NCBI GenBank assembly: GCA_051747965.1
Contig: JBNJGS010000004.1
Span: forward strand, 11,088-75,087
Length of the DNA stretch: 64,000 bases
DNA from: JAQIBY01 sp051747965
GTDB taxonomy: Bacteria; Bacteroidota; Bacteroidia; Bacteroidales; ML635J-15
Direction: 5' to 3'
The number at the start of each line of letters is the position of its first letter. The first letter of the stretch is position 1. The notes below the pieces were generated by a model that worked only from the letters and a program-made list of their open reading frames with translations, had not been told where the DNA came from and did not search any database. The position numbers and the translations under genes are program-made. Shown piece by piece: positions 17,172 through 27,100 of the stretch.

Positions 17172-18383
17172 ATGAAAAAGATTGTCACTTTTCTTATCTT
17201 CTTTCTTGCAACTATGGCAGTTTATGCACAGGATGAGGCAAAATACAAAACATACGAACCCGGATTTTATCATCGTTTTATTCTTCGCGATGTTCGTGCT
17301 GTAAAAGCAGCCCGGGAAGAAGGAGAGAAAGAGAAGTATCTGGTGATGGATCATTCGGACAAGCAAATTCCAAACGATCCTGATGATTATACAAGAATGT
17401 GGGCACAACCAACAATTTCTCAGGGAAATGCCGGGACATGCTGGGCTTATGGCGGTACTTCATTTGTGGAATCTGAGCACAAAAGACTTGGAGGTGATGC
17501 ACTCAAATTATCTGAAATGTTCACAGTCTACTGGGAATATGTTGAAAAAGCCCGTCGATATGTAAAAACCCGTGGTGAATCAAACTTTACTCAGGGCTCA
17601 CAGGCCAATGCAGTTACCCGGATGATAAAAATGCATGGTGCTGTTCCGGAAAGTGCATACAGCGGACTGAAAGATGGCAGAAAATATCACTCACATGAGG
17701 AGATGATGAAGGAAATGCAGTCATTTCTGACTTCAGTAAAAGAGGATGATGCCTGGAATGAAAAAGTAGTAACAGCAACCATAAAGTCCATCATGCATCA
17801 CCACATGGGCGAGCCCCCGGCTGAGTTTGAGTACAACGGGAAAATTTTTACACCAGAATCCTTCAGGAACGAAGTGTTGAAATTCAGACCTGAGGATTAT
17901 TCTGATGTGATGTCAAGCATGGCAGTTGAGTACGGAGAAACAGGATTGTATGATGTGCCGGACAACTGGTGGAAATGCGATGCATATTACAATCTGGAGC
18001 TGGATGTGTTTATGGATTTGCTTCAGGATGCTTTGGAAAATGGATACACAGCTGCAATCGGTGGGGATGTTAGTGAAGCCGGATTTTCCCGTAAGACCAA
18101 TGCAGCATTGATTCCGGATTTTGATATAGAATCAGATAATATCAGTGCTGCTGCCAGAGAATTCCGTTTCGCCAACAAATCCACCACAGATGATCACATC
18201 ATGCACATCATTGGCTTTCAGAAATTCAAAGGAGATATCTGGTACCTGGTAAAGGATTCCAGCTCCGGTTCCCGGAATACAGAAGAAGATGCTGCAAGAT
18301 TCGGGTATTATTTCATGCATGAAGATTATATAAAACTTAAAATCCTCACCTTTACCATTCACAAGTCTGTCCTGAATAATTAG
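17172..18383 (+). CDS. Exported C1 family (bleomycin-hydrolase-like) cysteine peptidase
   Basis: A 403-aa papain-fold peptidase of the C1B/bleomycin hydrolase type. A signal peptide (residues 1-19, ending VYAQ) indicates export, unlike cytoplasmic PepC. The catalytic Cys lies in QGNAGTCWAYGGTSF at about residue 93, preceded by the oxyanion Gln. The His is in DDHIMHIIGF at about residue 340. The usual catalytic Asn in a KNSWG context is replaced by KDSSSG. I chose the ATG at 17172 because it directly precedes the signal peptide; the longer frame from 17142 adds a short nonspecific leader. It has no T9SS tail, so periplasmic location is likely. Confidence 0.8.
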   Translation: MKKIVTFLIFFLATMAVYAQDEAKYKTYEPGFYHRFILRDVRAVKAAREEGEKEKYLVMDHSDKQIPNDPDDYTRMWAQPTISQGNAGTCWAYGGTSFVESEHKRLGGDALKLSEMFTVYWEYVEKARRYVKTRGESNFTQGSQANAVTRMIKMHGAVPESAYSGLKDGRKYHSHEEMMKEMQSFLTSVKEDDAWNEKVVTATIKSIMHHHMGEPPAEFEYNGKIFTPESFRNEVLKFRPEDYSDVMSSMAVEYGETGLYDVPDNWWKCDAYYNLELDVFMDLLQDALENGYTAAIGGDVSEAGFSRKTNAALIPDFDIESDNISAAAREFRFANKSTTDDHIMHIIGFQKFKGDIWYLVKDSSSGSRNTEEDAARFGYYFMHEDYIKLKILTFTIHKSVLNN

Positions 18384-18583
18384 AATGTAGAATTGTCTGA
18401 ATATTATTTGCAGGGCTGTCGCGCTGGCATCAGAACTTCAGCCTGATTTGGATATCATTACATTGGCCTTGATTGCTCACAATCATTCCTGTGATTTTTT
18501 TATTCTTTAAAATTATTGCTTACCTTTATTGCATCTAGGGAAGATAGTTTCGTGGAAAGCGAGAGCATTTAATTTGAGTGACT

Positions 18584-21500
18584 ATGAGAAAATCATTGGT
18601 AATCATCGTGTTACTGTACATCTCAGGTATGGTGTACGGGCAAAATTTAGTACTGAATCCAAGTTTTGAATCTGTTACCGAGGCTAATCTGCAGTGTAGC
18701 TGGTACACAAGCCAGGCGCAATTTGCTGATGCGATGGATAACTGGACAGCTCCCACAGGGGGGTCCACTGATATTTTTAGCCTTACGCTTGCTCAGTCCT
18801 GCTACTGTCATCCGCATTCAACCCACACCAGTGCGGTCGGCACACAGGATCCGCGCACAGGCGATGTGATGAGTCATGTGACGGTGTATGGGGACGGTGG
18901 CTGTGATCCCTACAGAGAATACCTGCAGGGCGAGCTTTCTACACCACTTGTCGTAGGAAATACGTATGAAGTTGAATTCTATGTTTCTTTTGGTGATTAT
19001 TGTACAGATGCAACCAATAACCTGGGTGTGTATTTTACCACAACACCGGTGAATGACGGATCCATGTGTGTGTATGATGTGGATCCACATCTTAACTACA
19101 CCACTGTTGTTACAGAAGAGGACGGCTGGTACCAGATTTTATTTACCTTCACACCTACACAGCCCTACGAATATTTCATGATCGGAAACTTTTATACCGA
19201 TGTGGAAACATCAACCATACCTATGGGAGGGACCAAAGCCACTGTCAGGTACTTTGTTGATGATGTAAGAATTGAAGAAGCTTTACCTACATCTGATTTT
19301 ACGGTAACAAGCCCCGTGTGTGAAGGAGAATCTTCCACCATCGCCTATACCGGAAATGCCGGAAGTACGGCAACATACCACTGGGATTTTGACGGAGGAA
19401 ACGCTTCTCCCGGTACCGGCCAGGGTCCGCATGATGTGTACTGGATGGATGATGGTGACTATACCATCTCACTCTGGGTTGAAGAGAATGGTCAAAGTTC
19501 GGATACCACAACCCATACAGTCACTGTTAATCCTATCCCAACCCCGTATTTTACACTTGGAGGACTGGATTGTTATGGTGACAATGTAACCGCTACTTAC
19601 ACCGGATCAGCATCATCCTCTGCTTCATACAACTGGAACTTTGATGGTGCTACTGTGCTTTCAGGCAGCGGACAGGGGCCTTATACCCTTGCGTGGAGCA
19701 CTACAGGCACGCATACTGTTACCCTGGATGTTACAGAAAACGGATGTACCTCCCTGCCAAATTCCGAAACCGTTGTCAATCCCCCGGAGTTAACGGTGGA
19801 TCTGATCTCCCAGGATATCTCCTGTTTCGGAATGAATGACGGTGCCATAACATCATCTGTTTCGGGTGGCACTACTCCATATAATTATCTTTGGTCAGAA
19901 TCATCCACCACTGCCGGTATATCCGGTTTGTCACAAGCCAGCTATATACTGACTGTTACTGATGATCACGGCTGTACAATCAGTGATACCGCACAGATCG
20001 ATGAGCCGGATGAGCTTTTGCTTTTTGCAGGTACGGATCAGAATATTTGTTATGGAGATACTGCCGTTTTATCAATAGGACTTACCGGTGGTGTTTCACC
20101 ATTCACCTATTATTATGATGATGGAAGTGGCGCCCAGACATCATCCACCGCCGACATTGATGTGAGCCCGGATACAAATGCGGATTATTCGGTATTTGCG
20201 GAAGATAACAACGGATGTTTGTCTGATACAGCTAACATTGCCGTGCAGGTCAGCAGCCCGATGTCTGTAAATACAAGTCTGCAAAATGTCAGTTGCAACG
20301 GGGAATGTGATGGGGAAACAGAGCTTACTGTCAGCGGCGGAATCGCGCCCTATACTTATTCATGGTCATCTGACACCAATATCCAAACCGGTCTTTGTGC
20401 CGGAGATTATGATGTGACCATTACTGATGACCTTGCTTGTACCCGGGAAATAAGCTTTACCATTACCGAACCTGATGTGCTTTCAGTCAACCTGGATGCT
20501 GAGGATGCCTCCTGTTTCGGATTAACTGATGGCAGTATTTCTTCAAGTGTCAGTGGAGGTATTCCACCATATGATTATGCATGGAGCAATTCAGAAAATA
20601 GCGCGGATATTGCAGACTTATCTCCGGGAAATTATTCTCTCACCGTGACTGATGATCATGCTTGTACTGCAGAAGCACTTGCCATCATTGCCGAACCCAC
20701 AGAGGTGCAGCTTTACGTGAGCGATGATCTTTTTCTGTGTGCAGGGGATCCGGCCAACATGACTGCTTCGGCAAGTGGGGGCAATGGACCATATATATAT
20801 TATTGGGATACCGGTAATGGTTTTACTGCCGGCAATTCTTCCCAGACTGAATATCCGTACAGCTCAAGGGATTATGCGGTTTATGCTGAAGATGATAACG
20901 GATGTGTTTCTGATACAGCTTATATTTCGGTAAGTCTGAGTTCTGTGATGCATATGGACCTGCAGGTAAATGATATTTCCTGTCATTCCATGTGTGATGG
21001 TAGTGCAGAAATCAATATTACCGGAGGCATTTCCCCATTTGAGTATTCCTGGGAAAGCAATGGCAATACCATATCCGGATTATGTGAAGACAATTATCAG
21101 GTCAGCATTACAGATCAGAATGATTGCGTGGTAGATACATCTTTTTATATCGCTGAACCGGATACCCTGATGGGAACAATTTTCGGAACAGATCCTTTAT
21201 GCCCGGGAAGCTCGGACGGTACTGCTTTTGTTGATATGTCCGGTGGAATACCACCTTATGAGTACCAGTGGTCCGAGGGCCAGCAGGATGATACCGCAGT
21301 AAATCTGTCCGCCGGCCTTCATTCACTTACAGTAACGGATGCCAATAATTGTCAGACAGCTTTACAAATTTATCTGGATGAACCGGACAATATTATCATC
21401 AACGGCCTGTACGGAAGTCAGATTTGTATCAATGGTTCTGCAAATCTGAATGCATCAATTACCGGAGGAACAGCGCCTTATTACTACCAGTGGACTGGTA

Positions 21501-22699
21501 CAGACAGCTCTGTTTGGAATGGTACTGAGTTTACTGTCAGTCCTGATGAAACTGAAGATTATTCACTCATGATTACAGATGCCAATGGCTGTACAAAAGA
21601 GCAGACAGTAACGGTCAGTGTTTATCCTGAAATTGAAATACTCAATCTCTATACCAATGATGATTCTGTCTGCCGGGGCGAAAGTACAAAATTGAACTTT
21701 GAAGTAGCCGGCGGTAACGGTGGGCCGTTCGAGGTGATGCTTAATGACAACCAGATTATTACTTCTCCTCATGCCATCAGTCCGCAGCATTCGGGCTGGT
21801 ATGAAATACAAGTATCAGATGCATGTGAAACTCCATCGGTAAAAGATTCGGTTTATATTGAGGTACTTGATCTGCCGGCCAACAACTTTGTATCTGATAT
21901 CGTTGCAAAATGCCCTCCTGCAAAGATTTCATTCCATGAGCTCAATGAGCAGGAAGGATATATCTATGAATGGACCTTTGGTGATGGAGATTTTGCCTAT
22001 GGTGCTCAAACTTCTCATGTTTATGAAAATAGCGGATGGTATGATGTCAGTTTACTTGTGACAGATGTGTTTGGCTGTTCCAAACGTAATAACAGGGAGG
22101 ATATGATACATATATATCCTGTGCCTGATATTGATTTCTATACACGGCCAAATGATGTGAGTATGCTCAACCCGGAAGTGGAATTCAGACCAGTAACAGC
22201 CCATACCGACAGCCTCTACTGGTATTTTGGTGATGGAGATTCAACACTTTCCAGCAGATGGAATCCTGTACACATGTATGAAGATATCGGCCGGTTTACT
22301 GTCAGGGTGATTGGTGTCAACAATTACGGTTGCAGGGATACGGCCAGAAAAGTTCTGAAAGTAAAAGAACATTTTACTTTTTATGCACCAACGGCTTTTA
22401 CACCAAATTATGATGGCAAAAATGATTGCTTTTCTGTTTGCGGAGAAGGTATTGACCCGATGGAGTTTTCTCTTAGCGTGTATAACAGGTGGGGAGAAGT
22501 TGTTTTTGAAACCGACAGATATGACAAGGGTACTGGATGTAATGGTTGTGGTAGTACTACCTGGGACGGAACCGCGCAGGGAAATCTCATGAAAGGGGAT
22601 GAACTTCTGCCGGCTGGTGCTTACCCGTGGGTTTGTGTTTATAAAGATATCTTCGGGGTAGAGCACAAGGAGGAAGGCGTGGTGAAACTCATTCGGTGA
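18584..22699 (+). CDS. Giant surface protein with PKD and SprB repeats and T9SS type B (CHU_C) tail
   Basis: A 1371-aa exported adhesin-like protein. A signal peptide (1-20) is followed by a cysteine-containing N-terminal domain (NLVLNPSFESVT, about 21-230) typical of Bacteroidota surface proteins, PKD-like domains (about 235-400), at least six SprB repeats (about 405-1040; for example a DISCFGMNDGAITSSVSGG unit), and further PKD domains (YEWTFGDGDF, LYWYFGDGDS, about 1110-1240). The last about 100 residues (FYAPTAFTPNYDGKNDCF to VVKLIR) are the gliding-motility-associated type B sorting domain. The start is the ATG at 18584; a GTG two codons upstream is less likely. It heads a run of three T9SS cargo genes. 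Confidence 0.85.
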   Translation: MRKSLVIIVLLYISGMVYGQNLVLNPSFESVTEANLQCSWYTSQAQFADAMDNWTAPTGGSTDIFSLTLAQSCYCHPHSTHTSAVGTQDPRTGDVMSHVTVYGDGGCDPYREYLQGELSTPLVVGNTYEVEFYVSFGDYCTDATNNLGVYFTTTPVNDGSMCVYDVDPHLNYTTVVTEEDGWYQILFTFTPTQPYEYFMIGNFYTDVETSTIPMGGTKATVRYFVDDVRIEEALPTSDFTVTSPVCEGESSTIAYTGNAGSTATYHWDFDGGNASPGTGQGPHDVYWMDDGDYTISLWVEENGQSSDTTTHTVTVNPIPTPYFTLGGLDCYGDNVTATYTGSASSSASYNWNFDGATVLSGSGQGPYTLAWSTTGTHTVTLDVTENGCTSLPNSETVVNPPELTVDLISQDISCFGMNDGAITSSVSGGTTPYNYLWSESSTTAGISGLSQASYILTVTDDHGCTISDTAQIDEPDELLLFAGTDQNICYGDTAVLSIGLTGGVSPFTYYYDDGSGAQTSSTADIDVSPDTNADYSVFAEDNNGCLSDTANIAVQVSSPMSVNTSLQNVSCNGECDGETELTVSGGIAPYTYSWSSDTNIQTGLCAGDYDVTITDDLACTREISFTITEPDVLSVNLDAEDASCFGLTDGSISSSVSGGIPPYDYAWSNSENSADIADLSPGNYSLTVTDDHACTAEALAIIAEPTEVQLYVSDDLFLCAGDPANMTASASGGNGPYIYYWDTGNGFTAGNSSQTEYPYSSRDYAVYAEDDNGCVSDTAYISVSLSSVMHMDLQVNDISCHSMCDGSAEINITGGISPFEYSWESNGNTISGLCEDNYQVSITDQNDCVVDTSFYIAEPDTLMGTIFGTDPLCPGSSDGTAFVDMSGGIPPYEYQWSEGQQDDTAVNLSAGLHSLTVTDANNCQTALQIYLDEPDNIIINGLYGSQICINGSANLNASITGGTAPYYYQWTGTDSSVWNGTEFTVSPDETEDYSLMITDANGCTKEQTVTVSVYPEIEILNLYTNDDSVCRGESTKLNFEVAGGNGGPFEVMLNDNQIITSPHAISPQHSGWYEIQVSDACETPSVKDSVYIEVLDLPANNFVSDIVAKCPPAKISFHELNEQEGYIYEWTFGDGDFAYGAQTSHVYENSGWYDVSLLVTDVFGCSKRNNREDMIHIYPVPDIDFYTRPNDVSMLNPEVEFRPVTAHTDSLYWYFGDGDSTLSSRWNPVHMYEDIGRFTVRVIGVNNYGCRDTARKVLKVKEHFTFYAPTAFTPNYDGKNDCFSVCGEGIDPMEFSLSVYNRWGEVVFETDRYDKGTGCNGCGSTTWDGTAQGNLMKGDELLPAGAYPWVCVYKDIFGVEHKEEGVVKLIR

Positions 22700-22752
22700 T
22701 TACGTTTATAAAGCACAAGGCCCGATATGGATTTGATTAAAATGTTACAGAC

Positions 22753-23964
22753 ATGAAAAACCGGATTCTTTTTTTGACTGCCGTCTTGGTCATAATGCCA
22801 GGCATTTCTCATGCTCAGAACAATGTGGATTCTGCGGAACATTTGTATTTTGAAAATTATGGTAGTTGTGGTGATATCGTTTTAACCACGGTTGATCTTT
22901 CTGAGGCCACCGCCTCGGATTATATGGCACCGGATTGCATGCAGGTTGATACATCCTGTGATATGTGGTACAAATTCGTGGTTCCTGAAAATGTCAGTGA
23001 ACTCAGTTGTCATGCGTATAATTCGGATATCATTCCCATGCCGGGTAGCCGGGGACCTTCGGTGCCGGGGCTGGCAGTATATGATGGAAGTGGTGCGGAT
23101 GCGCCGATTCTGCTTGAGTGTTTCAGTGCTGTTGCTGAGGACAGCCTGCTCAATGCTGAAATCCGTTGGGCTGCAATATCTGGTTTGACTGCGGGTGATA
23201 CTTTGTATATGCGGTTATGGGACCAGAACAACATTGCTCAAAAACTTTTTCTTGCCGTAAGCCAGCGGATGGATTTTCCGGAAAATTATTGCGAAACGCC
23301 GGCTCCCCTGGATGAAGGTATTTGTAATATTCTCTCTGAGGGGACCGATTTAACAGCTCCTGAAGAATGTGGATGGAGCACAGTAGATAATCCTGCCTTT
23401 TATCATTTTACCGTAACAGAGGCAAGCCCACAGCCTGTCAGTATCTGGATTTCAAACCTGACAGCCTTTTCTCTAGCTGAAATCACGCAGGCTGAGCTTC
23501 AGATGGCTGTGTATGCCTGGAATGGGACAGATTGCACAAACATCGGCGGAAGTCCTCAATCCAATCCGCCCAATGTTTCCGGTTCCTATATGGGATGTGG
23601 AGCAGGTACTGAGGATATCAGTTTTGGTGAAATGATGACTCCTGGCCAATATATATTGGCGATTGACGGATACAGTAGCCTGGAAGGAAATGTTATGTAC
23701 GAGGGTGATGCTGGTATTGAAACAGCGGTAGAAAATGCTGAATTCACCAGAACAATGGTTTATCCTAACCCATCATCAGGAGATATTTTTATTAACACTG
23801 AATCCTTTTCCAAATGCAGTTTGTTAAACAGTACAGGACAGTTGATTGGGGAATATGAGTTAAAACAGGGAAAACTCAACCTCCGGAATATAAACCCAGG
23901 ATTGTATACCATACTGTTTTACAATAATTCAACTTACTATACAAAGAAAATTATTGTACAATAG
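22753..23964 (+). CDS. T9SS type A sorted protein, paralogue of the neighbouring protein's N-terminal module
   Basis: A 403-aa exported protein with a signal peptide (1-21). Residues about 30-315 form a beta-rich module with paired cysteines (GSCGDIVLTTVDLSEAT; CDMWYKFVVPENV; GSYMGCGAGTEDI; GQYILAIDGYSS) that closely matches the N-terminus of the 1290-aa protein encoded next. Such modules resemble the pre-peptidase C-like or lectin-like domains found in T9SS cargo. The C-terminus (VYPNPSSGDIFINT to KKIIVQ) is a type A sorting domain. It begins 53 bases after the preceding gene, so the two may be co-transcribed. The function is unknown. Confidence 0.75.
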   Translation: MKNRILFLTAVLVIMPGISHAQNNVDSAEHLYFENYGSCGDIVLTTVDLSEATASDYMAPDCMQVDTSCDMWYKFVVPENVSELSCHAYNSDIIPMPGSRGPSVPGLAVYDGSGADAPILLECFSAVAEDSLLNAEIRWAAISGLTAGDTLYMRLWDQNNIAQKLFLAVSQRMDFPENYCETPAPLDEGICNILSEGTDLTAPEECGWSTVDNPAFYHFTVTEASPQPVSIWISNLTAFSLAEITQAELQMAVYAWNGTDCTNIGGSPQSNPPNVSGSYMGCGAGTEDISFGEMMTPGQYILAIDGYSSLEGNVMYEGDAGIETAVENAEFTRTMVYPNPSSGDIFINTESFSKCSLLNSTGQLIGEYELKQGKLNLRNINPGLYTILFYNNSTYYTKKIIVQ

Positions 23965-24108
23965 TATTCTGAATGAGCAATTATTGTAGTGATAGCCAGG
24001 AGCATTTTATAATGTTCTGCTATTACAATATCTAAAGCTTTTCCTAATCTGAAAAATTTTCTTTAAGTTTGTTTCAGGATAAATGGATATTGACATTAAG
24101 ACAGTCGC

Positions 24109-27100
24109 ATGAAAAAAATTTTACTTTTAACGGGTTTCCTGATTTTGTTTGTGTTTGTAATTGCCCAGGATGAATGTAATACAGCAGTGGATATACCAGT
24201 GGAATTGTATTCTACCTGCGGGGAGATGGCCCTTGAGTCCATCGACCTTGGAACAGCTACTCCTTCAACCACGGCACCGGATCCGGCATGTGGCAATTTT
24301 GTGAGCGGCACCACCAACGATCTGTGGTATAGTTTTACTGTGCCTGCCGGTATTAATACCATGGCGTTTCATGCATTCAATTCCGATGTCATACCCATGC
24401 CACTGATGCAGGACCCGTCATCACCTGCTATGGCCATTTATTCCGGTACTGATTGCAATAATCTCAACTTGCTTGACTGTTTTGAAAGTACAGGCGATTT
24501 CCTGGAAAATGCTGAAATCCACTGGAATGAAGTTTCAGGCTTAACACCAGGCCAGACAATCTATATGCGGGTCTGGGACGAAGACAATATCGATCAGCAG
24601 TTGTTTATTGCGGCTTCTGTCAGACTGGATTTTCCTGAAGATGAATGTGAGACTTCACCTGAACTGACCACCGGTGGTTGTAATATTCTCAGTACTGCCG
24701 GTCCTGCCCAGGCTCCTGAAGATTGCGGATGGAATTCAAGTGACAATACAATTTTTTATCATTTTACGGTAACAGCCGACGACAGCCAGCCCTATACCAT
24801 CACTGCAGAAAATGGTGAATGTACATCCAATGCCGGAGGGTTAAGCGATCCTGAAATTCAGCTGGCTGTATGGTCATGGGATGGAAGCGACTGCTCCACA
24901 GTTGGAGGTAGTCCCTTATCTGATCCTGCAAACAATTCCGGTTCTTATATGGGTTGTGCCAATGGTACAGGTACGGTGACTTTTTCTGAAAACCTGCCCC
25001 CGGGAGATTATATTCTGGGAATGGATGGTTATAGTGATCTCAATGGCACTTCGTTATGTACTTATGGCTTTGCTGCTCCTTTTATTGAAGAGGCACTACT
25101 GGTTGATCTCACAACCACCGATGCCATTTGCGGTGAATCAGGCTCTGCCAGTATCAGTGTTGTTCAATCCTGTACCGGAACACCTGATTATAACTGGAGC
25201 ACCGGGGATACAGGTAACTCAGTTTCCGGTTTGACTGCCGGAGCATATAGCGTTACGGTCTCTGATGGCGGCTCATGTGCCGATACTGTTATCAATTTCA
25301 ATATCATTGATGATGGCGATATTTCTGTGGATATATCAACCAGCGGAAATGTCTGTTCCGGACCTTTCGATGCTACAGCGGAGGTAACAGGTGCAGATCC
25401 TGCTCTTTGTGATTTCGAATGGAGTACTTCCCCCGTGCAAACAACACAGAGTGTATCAGGTTTAACACCCGGAAGCTATACCGTGAATGTCTCATTTGGA
25501 ACATGTCATGACAGCGAAACCGTTGTCGTAGATTATTCCGATGTGCAGTTTAACCTGACGTATGATGATGGCGTATGTGCCGGAGAAACTGCTCAGGCCA
25601 GTGTGAATCCTACCTCCGGTGATGCTCCTTTTGCTTATGGCTGGTCAACCGGCGACAATACACAAAGTATTGACCTGAACAGCAGTGGCGCATATTCCGT
25701 TACTGTGATGGATGATAATGGCTGTACCGCATCTGAAACTTTTAGTGTGGATGTATTTCCGGCCATCAACCTTGATGCAGACGTGAATGATAACTTGTGT
25801 TATGGAAACCCCAACGCTTCCATTGATATCAATATCAGCGGAGGTACAGCTCCTTTTGATTTTGACTGGTCCAACGGGGAAAATACAGAAGATATAAGCG
25901 GACTTGATGCAGGAACATACAATCTCACCGTAACTGATGCCAATGGTTGTACCAGTACAGGCAGTTGGGATATCAGCATGCCGGATGAGCTGAGTTTTAC
26001 TTTTAATGAAGATACTGCCATCTGCCAGGGAGATGATGTTTTGCTGCAGGTAAACGCCTCGGGCGGAACACCTCCCTATAATTATCACTGGTCAGGAATG
26101 TCGGGAACTACTACGGACAACCTGACTGTATCACCCGCAAGCAGTACAACATATGCCGTATCTGTCACTGACGATAATGCCTGTACCACACAGGAGCAAA
26201 GTATGGAGGTTGAGGTGAGTGAAAATATGAATCTCGATATCTCAACAACGGATGCGCTTTGCCATGATGCCTGTAATGGTACTGCTGTTGCAGATATTTC
26301 TGGTGGAATACCACCGTATTCATATTCCTGGAATTCTGATAACAATCAGGAGGGCGGAATTTGTGCCGGCACTCACAACCTGACTGTCACAGATGCCATT
26401 GGCTGTAGTGTAAGTCAGGTGTTTCAGGTAGATCAGCCCAATCCGCTTACCTATAACCTGTACTCAAATCCGGCAAGCTGTTCATACAGTGAAGATGGAC
26501 TGGCCTGGATTACTGTTCAGGGCGGAGTAGCACCATATAGCTATTTCTGGGAAAATGGAATGACTACCGATTCAGTAGATGTCGGTGGTGGTAATCATGA
26601 AGTAACTGTAACAGATGCCAATGGCTGCTTCCTGGAGCTTGAAAATTTTGTGGATGCACCCGATCCAATTCAAATTGAAGGCGTTTACAATAAAAATATC
26701 TGTATAAATCAGCCATTCAGCTATTATGCTGCTGCCATTGGAGGTAGCGGAGAATATGACTTCCGCTATTTGGTGGACGGCGATACCGTGGCCTGGTCGC
26801 ATAAAATTGAAGATGTGGACAGCCTGACAGAAACCACAAATTTCAAATTGCTCGTTAGAGACGATAACCATTGTGTGGCAACAAGAGAGTTTACCGTTTA
26901 TGTTTATCCTGAATTGAATATAGGATCATTCTATGCTGATGTGGATACCATATGCAAAGGTGAACCGGTACAACTTTTTACTGAAATGACTGGTGGCAAC
27001 GGAGGACCATACAATATTTATCTTAATGGAGAACAAATCATTCCGTCACCTGCTACCGTTTATCCCGGTGAATCCGGCTACTACCATATCAGGGTAACTG

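Noticed and set aside
16986..17408. 140-codon minus-strand ORF over the start of the C1 peptidase gene
   Set aside because: It overlaps the signal peptide and N-terminus of a well-supported gene and has no family resemblance or clear start.
23965..24063. Hairpin after the 403-aa T9SS gene (ATTGTA...TACAAT) as a terminator
   Set aside because: It is imperfect and has no T run; kept as a possible RNA fold only.
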